Positions 1-5,915 of a stretch of 5,915 nt of DNA are shown in pieces (positions within the stretch are counted from its first letter, which is position 1; each line of letters opens with the position of its first letter). Position numbers and translations under genes: made by a program. A model generated the notes under the pieces. That model saw only the letters and a program-made list of their open reading frames with translations. It made no database searches and had not been told where the DNA came from. The stretch is from positions 1 through 5,915 of the forward strand of contig JANXVQ010000168.1 of NCBI GenBank assembly GCA_025351545.1, written 5' to 3'. Source of the DNA: Spirosoma sp. Its GTDB lineage: Bacteria > Bacteroidota > Bacteroidia > Cytophagales > Spirosomataceae.

Positions 1-449
1 CAAAGCTGCTTTTCGGATGGAATAACAGCGTTCGCTTCGGAGCCTTCGACCTGAACGTGTTTCTGCGGGGTGTAACGGGCAACAAAATCCTGAATGCAAC
101 GCTGGCTGGCCTAAACAGTCCAGCTGATGCCAATGCCTATAACCAGCCCCGCATTATTCTGAACGAGCCGATTACCGACATCAATTCATACCTGATTTCG
201 GACCGTTATATTGACGATGGCTCTTACCTCCGCCTAGACAATGCCACACTAGGCTACACAGTGAGAACGGGCTCTAAAGTGCTGAAAAATCTACGCTTCT
301 ATGCAACCGGCACAAACCTGTTTACGATCACTAAATACAAGGGTATTGATCCTGAAATTAGCCTGGGTGGCCTGACGCCGGGCATTGATCAAAACAATTT
401 TTATCCTAAAACGCGCTCGTACGTGTTCGGGGCAAACATCTCATTTTAA
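1..449 (+). CDS. SusC/RagA-family TonB-linked outer membrane receptor, C-terminal part (5' end outside window)
   Basis: This is the last 148 codons of an outer-membrane beta-barrel that imports a ligand using energy from TonB. The frame is open from base 3, with no start in view, to TAA at 447-449. The in-frame GTG at 57 is internal, because coding sequence continues upstream of it (reading KLLFGWNNSVRFGAFDLN). The protein shows the closing barrel strands of the SusC family: an ISDRYIDDGSYLRLDNATLG segment, then LRFYATGTNLFTITKYKG followed by IDPE, and finally YPKTRSYVFGANISF. The last residue is Phe, as expected for a protein inserted by the BAM machinery. The plug, the N-terminal carboxypeptidase-like domain and the TonB box lie outside the window. 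A SusD gene follows after 79 bases on the same strand, which supports the SusC assignment over other TonB receptors. The ligand cannot be inferred. Confidence 0.93.
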   Translation, partial: KLLFGWNNSVRFGAFDLNVFLRGVTGNKILNATLAGLNSPADANAYNQPRIILNEPITDINSYLISDRYIDDGSYLRLDNATLGYTVRTGSKVLKNLRFYATGTNLFTITKYKGIDPEISLGGLTPGIDQNNFYPKTRSYVFGANISF

Positions 450-459
450 CGCGTTGTCT

Positions 460-508
460 TCTGTCCTGTAGTAAATTTTTAGCCTGATATCGGCAATTGC
501 AGGACAGA
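460..508 (+). repeat. Inverted repeat (hairpin) between susC and susD
   Basis: TCTGTCCTG (460-468) is perfectly complementary to CAGGACAGA (500-508). In RNA the stem can grow inward by four more pairs (469-472 with 496-499, two of them G-U), closing a loop of about 23 bases. No U-run follows, so it does not look like a simple intrinsic terminator. Its place between the receptor and its lipoprotein partner would suit an mRNA-processing or stability element, or partial attenuation. The repeat is read directly from the sequence; the role is inferred. Confidence 0.5.
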
Positions 509-528
509 TACACAGATCTTCTGAAGCC

Positions 529-2145
529 ATGAAATTCATGAATAAATATATTGCACTCTGCGCACTGACTCTCTGTCTCGTGCTGAGCAGCTGCACTGAC
601 CTGATCGTACCGATCGAATCGGAGCTTACGCCGGCAAACTTTCCCAGTACCAGCAGTGATTACCTGACAGCTACCGGTCCAGTCTATACGCAACTGGCCT
701 TAAGTTCGACCGCGAGCTATGCCATTGATTACTGGCGACTTCAGGAACTGGCTACTGATGAGGCTATTATCCCCGCCCGAGACGGAAACTTCGACGACGG
801 TGGGCAGTACCGACAGTTACACCAGCACAACTGGACACCCGACCACGTTACCGTTAAAGGGGTTTGGCAATGGGGATATGGCGGCATTAATATTGCTAAC
901 CGTATTCTCAAACTGTTTGAGACTACTCCAGATTCACCAGCTAAAACGGCGTCGGTTGCCGAGTTACGCGCGATGCGGGCGCTGTACTATTTTTACATGA
1001 TGGATTTGTATGGTGATGTGCCGATTGTAACCGTTTTTGGAGATACTAAATTGCCAACAAACGCAAAACGAGCCGCTGTTTTCACCTTCATCGAAAGCGA
1101 ACTGAAAGCCATTATGCCCAATCTGGCCACAACCACCGGAGCCGCTACCTATGGCCGTGCGACAAAATGGATGGCTCAGGCCTTGCTGGCGAAAATGTAT
1201 CTGAACGCTAGTGTGTATACCGGTCAGCCCAGGTATGCCGAAACGGTAGCCGCCTGCGATACAATTCTGACGAAAGCCGGCGGTTTATACGCTCTGGATG
1301 ACAGTTACCAGAGTATTTTTAACCCCGATAACGGGCCTCAGATCAAGGATATTATTTTTGCCGTTCCTTACGACGCAAATCTTGTGAAAGGCAATATGTT
1401 TACCCGCTTTGCTACGCACCCGCTGTTGATGGCCAAATACGCGATTCCCTTTCGGCCAAGTATCGCCATGAGTACCATCAAAGAGTTTTATGCACGGTTC
1501 AACCTGCCGGGTGATGTCAGAAACGATACATGGCTGGTGGGCAAGCAGTTCGATTTCAACGGCATTCCCATCACAACGCAAACGACTAAAAAAGGGCTGG
1601 ACGCTGCTTATGCCGGGGCCGATGGCACCGCTACGATTACCTGGCAACTGGAATTTTCGCCAGAGTTAACATTGACGAACCCAGCCAAAATGGACGTTGG
1701 GAACGATATTCTGGCGCAGGCGAAGGGCATTCGTTCGGTAAAGTTTTATCCCGACAAAAACTCGTCTACAGACCGCTATCAAAGCAATGATATGCCTGTA
1801 TTCCGGCTGGCCGACATCTACCTGATGAAAGCCGAAGCCACACTACGCGGGGCCATAACAACCAGCGTTGGTGGTGAATTGCAAACACCGGTCGTACTGA
1901 TAAATAAAATTCGGAAGCGGGCCAAAACAGCCCTGGCAACAAGCATCGACCTGAATGGTCTGCTGGACGAACGCGCCCGCGAGTTCTCGTGGGAAGGCTG
2001 GCGCCGAAATGACCTCATTCGCTTTAGCAAATTTGAGGACGCCTGGGGCTTTAAAGATAATAATGAAACCTTCCGACGATTGTATCCAATTCCGGCTACC
2101 GAACGGTCTTTAAACCCAAGCTTACTGCAAAATCCTGGTTATTAA
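529..2145 (+). CDS. RagB/SusD-family nutrient-uptake outer membrane lipoprotein
   Basis: This 538-residue protein has the usual SusD length. SusD proteins sit on the cell surface, bind substrate and act as a hinged lid on the SusC barrel. A short hydrophobic signal peptide ends in the lipobox LSSC, with Cys22 as the lipidated residue. Family hallmarks appear in order: RALYYFYMMDLYGDVP at about 150-165 in the helical TPR-like region, MPVFRLADIYLMKAEA at about 422-437, ERAREFSWEGWRRNDLIRF at about 481-499, and the C-terminal YPIP with a final NPSLLQNPGY. It matches the SusD N-terminal and SusD/RagB C-terminal domain families. ATG 529 (MKFMNKY) is used; ATG 538 also gives a workable signal peptide. 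No Shine-Dalgarno sequence precedes either, which is normal for the phylum. It follows the SusC gene by 79 bases and is almost certainly co-transcribed with it. The substrate is unknown. Confidence 0.96.
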   Translation: MKFMNKYIALCALTLCLVLSSCTDLIVPIESELTPANFPSTSSDYLTATGPVYTQLALSSTASYAIDYWRLQELATDEAIIPARDGNFDDGGQYRQLHQHNWTPDHVTVKGVWQWGYGGINIANRILKLFETTPDSPAKTASVAELRAMRALYYFYMMDLYGDVPIVTVFGDTKLPTNAKRAAVFTFIESELKAIMPNLATTTGAATYGRATKWMAQALLAKMYLNASVYTGQPRYAETVAACDTILTKAGGLYALDDSYQSIFNPDNGPQIKDIIFAVPYDANLVKGNMFTRFATHPLLMAKYAIPFRPSIAMSTIKEFYARFNLPGDVRNDTWLVGKQFDFNGIPITTQTTKKGLDAAYAGADGTATITWQLEFSPELTLTNPAKMDVGNDILAQAKGIRSVKFYPDKNSSTDRYQSNDMPVFRLADIYLMKAEATLRGAITTSVGGELQTPVVLINKIRKRAKTALATSIDLNGLLDERAREFSWEGWRRNDLIRFSKFEDAWGFKDNNETFRRLYPIPATERSLNPSLLQNPGY

Positions 2146-2325
2146 GACGTCCGGTTTGCACACAAAAAATGGATCTTGTACGATCATCACCGCGGAGCAG
2201 ATTAGTCAACAAATAATGAAGTTCCTCTTAAGTCCCGATTTTGATCGTTCACTAGTAACAAACCAGTCGCGCTTTAGAGCATTGAATGCACCTTGAAGAT
2301 TCTGACAATTAAGTTAAGAAAATGG

Positions 2326-2357
2326 AAAACGCCGAACCATCTTGAGTTCGGCGTTTT
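2326..2357. terminator. Bidirectional intrinsic terminator
   Basis: AAAACGCCGAAC (2326-2337) and GTTCGGCGTTTT (2346-2357) form a perfect 12-bp stem with a GC-rich core of eight pairs and an 8-base loop. On the + strand the stem runs into five T (2354-2358), a classic U-tract for ending the susCD transcript, about 180 bases past the susD stop. On the - strand the A-run at 2326-2329 becomes a U-run, so the same element can end transcription from the convergent phosphoesterase gene. Confidence 0.87.
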
Positions 2358-2387
2358 TATGAGAGCTGCTTTATGTAAAATTAAGTT

Positions 2388-2422
2388 GTCAGCCACCAGT
2401 TCGGAATAAACTGGTGGCTGAC
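2388..2422. terminator. Second hairpin, probable terminator between convergent genes
   Basis: GTCAGCCACCAGTT (2388-2401) and AACTGGTGGCTGAC (2409-2422) form a perfect 14-bp stem with a 7-base loop. Four T (2423-2426) follow on the + strand. On the - strand the sequence after the stem is only moderately U-rich (AACTTAATTTTAC). It is the first strong stem met by transcripts from the minus-strand phosphoesterase gene, about 100 bases past its stop, and a back-up for the + strand transcript. The stem is certain; its direction as a terminator is less so. Confidence 0.68.
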
Positions 2423-2523
2423 TTTTCCGCCCACTCGTAGACCATTGAACCCACGGCTAAGCTTATCTTCCGTCAGGATCACATTTATGATAGCTGGTCG
2501 AATACAAGTGAATACTGGAGAAT

Positions 2524-5031
2524 CTAATCATCATCATCGTCGGTCAGGCCGGCTTTTCCTGCTCGAACAAAGGCACCCCGGCGAGGAGCAGGCATAACAC
2601 TATTTTCTCCCCGTACCGTTTGCCAGACAATTTCACTGAAAATAAGGTCATCAATCTCATCGGGACGGGTCAGGTTGAACAGCGATGATCGTTTCGAGTT
2701 TCGATTGACAGCCACGTTTTTCTGGTTGATATCAACACCCGCTTCGAGCGAGGTAAACCCAACAGGATCAGCTTGTTTGTTGAAACAACGCCACATGGGC
2801 GTTGCAGCAGCATCGTATTGACTCATGGGCTTTAGACCTAAAATTAATTCGATCGTTCGCAGCAGTCCAGAGGTAGAATACATGGTATGATCGACAAAAT
2901 TACGTTTCACAAAGCCTCCGGCCACAAACGCAATCGAACGGTGGGCATCCACATGGTCGGGACCGTTTTGGGCATCATCTTCCAAAATAAACACCACAGA
3001 TTCTTTCCAGATGGGGCTTTTGGACAGATGCTCGACAAACCGGCCCACGGCCAGATCGTTATCTGCCAGGGCAGCATCGGGCGTTGGCAGCCCAATCCGA
3101 GCTCCCGATGTATGGTCGTTGCCAAAACGGACCGTATTAAGTTGGGGGACTTTTCCGGCGGTTACCAGTTCGTCGAAATCTTTTTCCCAGGCTTCTTCCC
3201 GCTTGCTATCCAGATAACCCAGGTTATACCCTTTGAAAGCCGGACAAAATTTACCCGCCAGCGTTTTAATGTTAGGCTTCTCCTCATCGGCAAACCAGCC
3301 ATAACTCCGAAAACTTACACCCGCCCGCAAACAATGATCCCAGATAAAGCCGTCGCGCGGGTGAGCAATTTCTTTTTGGCCTTCGTAATCATATGTGCCA
3401 CCCCGACCGCCGTAGCTGGTTACCCAGTTTTTTTCGACATAATCATTGGCATACGCGGCTGATGACCAGTTATGCCCATCGGCACTGACTTCAGCATCGA
3501 CGTAAAAATTGTCTAACAGCACAAATTGTTTCGCCAGCGCATGTTGATTCGGGGTCACTTTTTGAGGAAATAGACAAAGAGCGGCATCACCATTGCCTTC
3601 TTTCATATCGCCCAAAACCTGATCGTAGGTGCGGTTTTCCTTGATGATATAAAATACATATTTTATCGGTGATCGTGACGACGGACCAGTCCCGCCGATC
3701 CGCATCGGAATTGGATTGCCAGCTTCCCCTTCCGACTGGAGTTCCTTGCTTTTTGTGTAGGGTGTATTAGCATAAACCAGCCGTGAGTAGGCCGCTAATA
3801 CATCGCTTTCCGGAATGTCGATGATCGAGAGTGTGCCTTTAAATAAGCCACCAATGTACTGAACCGGCCCGGGGTTCGCCTGCGGATTAGGGCCAACTTG
3901 TTGAGGAGTTCGCGTTCGCACGGGATTTGGCCCTCTGGGGTTGGCTTTCGAGGAAAACCCTTTTCCGTTGGTGACGAACAGCTTAGAGCCGATCACTTTT
4001 ACCGATGTTGGATACCAGCCGGTGGGAATAAATCCACTGGATTGGCTGTGGCCTTTACGGGTCACATCAAACACCGCCAGACAGTTATTATCGGCGTTGG
4101 CAATGTAGAGCGTATTCTCATTGTCACTCAGGGCCAGGCCATTGGGTGTGCTTCCTACCGGTGCATCGGGGAATAGCGACGTCGTCAGCGTTTCACTAAC
4201 CTGCTGTTTGGCCACATCAATCAGCGCAACCGTATTGTCATTGCCGTTGGCCACAAAAAGATACCGCCCATCGCGGGTCAATAGCAGATCGTTCGGATTT
4301 TTATTGGTCTTGATTTTAGCGACTATTTTCAACGTACTGACATCAACAATCAACACGCTGGCTCCGCCCCAGAGGGAGACGAAAAGCTGATTTTTATCGG
4401 GTGATAATATACAGGTATAGGCGGCAGCTCCTATGTTTAGCTTATGAAGAATTTGCCGGGTTTTCGTATCGGCGATATACAGGGAACTGTCCTCTTTGGT
4501 GACAATATAAAGTCGACTTTTGGCATCATCGACGCATAAACCTGTCGGTGAAATTTTTACGGGCCAGGGTTTCCCCAGTACAATGGGTTCGTCGGGCCGT
4601 AACTTCTGATTTTCCAGTTTATACACCAGAATCTGGTTGTCGTTCCCTCCCGATGCGTATAGCCGCGTCTCATCGTCACTAAACGCCAGACCCAAATAAG
4701 ATTTACCAACCCTGACGGTATCCAGAATTTGTTCCGTACGGGCATCCAGCAAGGTAATGCTCTGGGTACTCTGCCCATTATTGGTGACGGCCAGGTATTT
4801 TTTGGAGGGAGACACCACTAAGTTCAAGGGTAAATCGTCCAGATCGAGGCTTCGGCCGGGTGGCGTAAGTGCCCAGCCATTAGGCAGATTAACTCGCTTA
4901 TCTGCCAGTTTTTTATATACCTCGGTTTCCTGTGTTGCCTGAGTCGAGTTATTTTTTCGATGGCATCCTGCCAGTATCGACAGGAAAAGAAGCACACCAA
5001 CGCTGTAAAGATTAGTTGACCGGTTCATCAT
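2524..5031 (-). CDS. YncE-like beta-propeller / alkaline phosphatase-superfamily phosphoesterase lipoprotein
   Basis: This 835-residue exported lipoprotein joins two domains and matches the group annotated as bifunctional YncE family protein/alkaline phosphatase family protein. The signal peptide ends in LAGC with Cys23 as the lipidation site. Residues about 70-407 hold some seven YncE/YVTN-type propeller blades, with recurring lines such as RYLFVANGNDNTVALIDV and NTLYIANADNNCLAVFDV. A Pro/Asn-rich stretch at about 360-390 interrupts the last blade. The phosphoesterase domain (about 455-740) shows KENRTYDQVLGD at 464-475, SADGHNWS at 516-523, FGNDHTSG at 636-643 and FILEDDAQNGPDHVDAHRS at 681-699. 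The ENR and EDD residues match positions that bind metal in related acid phosphatases and phospholipase C proteins (family knowledge). The protein ends in five Asp. ATG 5031 is chosen because it places a basic start before the hydrophobic segment; ATG 5028 is equally good, and ATG 5046 or TTG 5070 would add upstream residues. The likely activity is phosphate-ester hydrolysis outside the cytoplasm; the substrate is unknown. Confidence 0.93.
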   Translation of the reverse strand: MMNRSTNLYSVGVLLFLSILAGCHRKNNSTQATQETEVYKKLADKRVNLPNGWALTPPGRSLDLDDLPLNLVVSPSKKYLAVTNNGQSTQSITLLDARTEQILDTVRVGKSYLGLAFSDDETRLYASGGNDNQILVYKLENQKLRPDEPIVLGKPWPVKISPTGLCVDDAKSRLYIVTKEDSSLYIADTKTRQILHKLNIGAAAYTCILSPDKNQLFVSLWGGASVLIVDVSTLKIVAKIKTNKNPNDLLLTRDGRYLFVANGNDNTVALIDVAKQQVSETLTTSLFPDAPVGSTPNGLALSDNENTLYIANADNNCLAVFDVTRKGHSQSSGFIPTGWYPTSVKVIGSKLFVTNGKGFSSKANPRGPNPVRTRTPQQVGPNPQANPGPVQYIGGLFKGTLSIIDIPESDVLAAYSRLVYANTPYTKSKELQSEGEAGNPIPMRIGGTGPSSRSPIKYVFYIIKENRTYDQVLGDMKEGNGDAALCLFPQKVTPNQHALAKQFVLLDNFYVDAEVSADGHNWSSAAYANDYVEKNWVTSYGGRGGTYDYEGQKEIAHPRDGFIWDHCLRAGVSFRSYGWFADEEKPNIKTLAGKFCPAFKGYNLGYLDSKREEAWEKDFDELVTAGKVPQLNTVRFGNDHTSGARIGLPTPDAALADNDLAVGRFVEHLSKSPIWKESVVFILEDDAQNGPDHVDAHRSIAFVAGGFVKRNFVDHTMYSTSGLLRTIELILGLKPMSQYDAAATPMWRCFNKQADPVGFTSLEAGVDINQKNVAVNRNSKRSSLFNLTRPDEIDDLIFSEIVWQTVRGENSVMPAPRRGAFVRAGKAGLTDDDDD

Positions 5032-5060
5032 GTAAGAAATAGGCATAAACTTGTTTTGGG

Positions 5061-5074
5061 GTAATTGCAATTAC
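5061..5074. promoter_or_regulatory. Perfect 14-base palindrome, possible operator
   Basis: GTAATTGCAATTAC reads identically on both strands over all 14 bases. It lies 30 bases upstream of the chosen start of the phosphoesterase gene and overlaps the position expected for the transcription start, just past the candidate -7 element. A dimeric repressor bound here would block initiation. The palindrome is read directly; the operator role is inferred, and an AT-rich palindrome of this size can arise by chance. Confidence 0.35.
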
Positions 5075-5076
5075 GT

Positions 5077-5111
5077 CAAATTATACTGAATGCATCGTCG
5101 CATACACCAAA
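5077..5111 (-). promoter_or_regulatory. Candidate Bacteroidota-type promoter for the phosphoesterase gene
   Basis: Read on the - strand, TTTG (5111-5108) is followed after 22 bases by TATAATTTG (5085-5077). This resembles the Bacteroidota primary sigma factor pattern of a TTTG near -33 and TAnnTTTG near -7, although the spacing is at the long end and the -7 box carries one extra base. Transcription would start near 5072, leaving a leader of about 40 bases before ATG 5031. The -33 element shares its bases with the end of the upstream hairpin. Confidence 0.42.
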
Positions 5112-5142
5112 CGGAGTTACCTAAATCAGGTAACTCCGTTTG
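5108..5142. terminator. 15-bp hairpin, probable terminator of the receptor gene
   Basis: CAAACGGAGTTACCT (5108-5122) and AGGTAACTCCGTTTG (5128-5142) are perfectly complementary over 15 bp around a 5-base loop. On the - strand it begins 35 bases past the stop of the TonB-dependent receptor. There is no long U-tract; only the UUU inside the closing arm (pairing with AAA) is present, so termination may be incomplete and some read-through into the phosphoesterase gene is possible. The symmetrical A/T ends mean it could work in either direction. Confidence 0.68.
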
Positions 5143-5177
5143 ATTAGTAAAGCACTATGACACTGATATAGGTGGCA

Positions 5178-5915
5178 CTAAAATCCATATCGGGCGCCAA
5201 GCTGAAATTGATAAGGATTTCCGCTCAAACCAGATACACCCGCATTTGTATTTACTGCATATTTATAATTGTTGGTGGCCGGGTCGAAGCCAGATCTCGA
5301 CAGCAACGTGGTGGTTCCCAATGCATGGTTAACGCCCCAGGATTTATTGATCATGTTGGCCGTGTTGAACAGATCGCCGGATAGTTCAATGTATTGTTTT
5401 TTGAGCGTTTTGACTCTGTAGGTCAAGCGCAAATCAACCGTTCCATAAAATGGGTTAACTCCGCCATTTCGTTCGGCAATCTTCCCGAAGCTATTGCGGA
5501 TATAGTCTTTCGCACTTTTTTCCACGTTTGGATTATTCAGAATCGCATTGATACCATCTCTTAAGTATTGTGGCGTTTCGGCTCTGTTTGGATCGTAGAC
5601 AAAAGCCAGATCGTTGGTTTCTACGAAATCGCCGTTGATGTTGCCATTGACAATCATCGAATAGCGAGTGCCGGTCAATCCTGAAAAGCGGAAGCCCAGG
5701 TTGAATCCGTAGAAAGTAGGCGTATTCCCGTAAACCACAATCTTGTTCCGAAAATGATTGTCGGAGTAATTCATCTGATTCAATGTACGGGGATCGCCAG
5801 CCGTGTATTGTACCAGTGTTGCGGTATTGGCTACGTTTCCGTTGTAGGAGGTATTGTCCTTTGTCTGGTTCCACGTATACGAGAAGGCAATTTCTCCATC
5901 CTTGAAATACCGGTA
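5178..5915 (-). CDS. Oar-like TonB-dependent receptor, C-terminal part (5' end outside window)
   Basis: The frame is open from the right edge of the window to TAG at 5180-5178, giving 245 residues of an outer-membrane beta-barrel. It starts mid-protein (YRYFKDGEIAFSYTWNQTKD), so the TTG at 5783 is not a real start. Familiar pieces of the large Oar-like receptor type (carboxypeptidase-regulatory-like N-terminus, barrel C-terminus) are YGFNLGFRFSGLTGTRYS, GDFVETNDLAFVYDPN, IRNSFGKIAERNGGVNPFYG, the strand IELSGDLFNTANMINKSWG, and the terminal GNPYQFQLGARYGF with a final Phe for BAM recognition. It lacks the SusC closing motifs seen in the other receptor in this window, and no SusD gene follows; the next gene on its strand is the phosphoesterase lipoprotein, 146 bases on. 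The plug and N-terminal domains are outside the window. The ligand is unknown. Confidence 0.9.
   Translation of the reverse strand, partial: YRYFKDGEIAFSYTWNQTKDNTSYNGNVANTATLVQYTAGDPRTLNQMNYSDNHFRNKIVVYGNTPTFYGFNLGFRFSGLTGTRYSMIVNGNINGDFVETNDLAFVYDPNRAETPQYLRDGINAILNNPNVEKSAKDYIRNSFGKIAERNGGVNPFYGTVDLRLTYRVKTLKKQYIELSGDLFNTANMINKSWGVNHALGTTTLLSRSGFDPATNNYKYAVNTNAGVSGLSGNPYQFQLGARYGF

Larger units (their letters stand above)
2146..2523. other. 378-base spacer between convergent genes
   Basis: No credible gene lies here. The first 180 bases after the susD stop show no clear structure. Two perfect hairpins follow in tandem (2326-2357 and 2388-2422), each listed separately. The last 100 bases, next to the stop codon of the minus-strand phosphoesterase gene, show no strong stem. 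A 26-codon open frame at 2216-2296 (+) has no supporting signal. The 9-mer AATTAAGTT occurs at 2307-2315 and again at 2379-2387, one copy just before each hairpin. Confidence 0.7.

Noticed and set aside
57..59. GTG as the start of a separate small gene
   Set aside because: The frame stays open upstream to the window edge with barrel-like sequence, so this is an internal Val codon of the truncated SusC gene.
454..479. Possible susD-proximal promoter: TTG (454-456) and TAAATTTT (472-479)
   Set aside because: The 15-base spacing is too short for the Bacteroidota -33/-7 pattern and the -7 box lacks its final G. Co-transcription with susC is the simpler reading.
406..693. A 95-codon open frame on the - strand across the susC-susD spacer
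   Set aside because: It overlaps the conserved end of the SusC gene and the signal peptide region of the SusD gene. The composition (many Cys, Arg and Gln) looks like a shadow frame.
2170..2184. GATC...GATC pair around TTGTAC after the susD stop
   Set aside because: The two GATC copies are short and self-complementary, with no extended stem, and there is no sign of a functional site.
2216..2296. A 26-codon open frame (MKFLLSPDFDRSLVTNQSRF...) in the convergent spacer
   Set aside because: It has no ribosome-binding or promoter signal and no recognisable motif, and frames of this length are expected by chance.
2887..3462. A 191-codon open frame on the + strand
   Set aside because: It lies wholly inside the phosphoesterase gene on the opposite strand, at the conserved catalytic region, and its translation shows no recognisable domain. 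It is a shadow frame.
5781..5783. TTG as the start of a 201-residue protein
   Set aside because: The frame continues to the right edge of the window with receptor-like barrel sequence, so this is an internal Leu codon.

Overview
The window looks like a chromosomal piece from a Bacteroidota bacterium. The style of the proteins suggests Cytophagales, close to Spirosoma; this is inferred from remembered family resemblance, not from a search. The evidence is a SusC/SusD pair, a second large TonB-dependent receptor of the Oar-like type, lipoproteins with Bacteroidota-style signal peptides, starts without Shine-Dalgarno sequences, and one candidate promoter of the Bacteroidota -33/-7 type.

Layout. 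The left part (1-2145, + strand) is the end of a nutrient-uptake operon: the last 148 codons of a SusC/RagA-type receptor, a 79-base gap holding an inverted repeat, then a complete SusD/RagB lipoprotein. A 378-base gap (2146-2523) separates this operon from a gene converging on it and holds two strong hairpins in tandem. The large central gene (2524-5031, - strand) encodes an 835-residue lipoprotein with an N-terminal YncE-like seven-bladed beta-propeller and a C-terminal phosphoesterase of the alkaline phosphatase superfamily. Upstream of it (5032-5177) are a candidate promoter, a perfect 14-base palindrome at the predicted transcription start, and a 15-bp hairpin that probably ends the preceding gene. 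The right edge (5178-5915, - strand) is the C-terminal 245 residues of an Oar-like TonB-dependent receptor.

How the parts may work together. SusC and SusD form an outer-membrane importer in which SusD is the substrate-capturing lid; the substrate cannot be read here because no glycoside hydrolase, protease or regulator lies in the window. The phosphoesterase lipoprotein probably acts outside the cytoplasm on a phosphate ester. It lies directly downstream, on the same strand, of a receptor with no SusD partner in view. A functional link between those two is possible, but the hairpin and promoter between them argue for separate transcription. I found no mobile element, CRISPR array, tRNA, rRNA or broken gene. 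The genes are ordinary for this phylum and I see no convincing novel system; the more interesting details are in the spacers.
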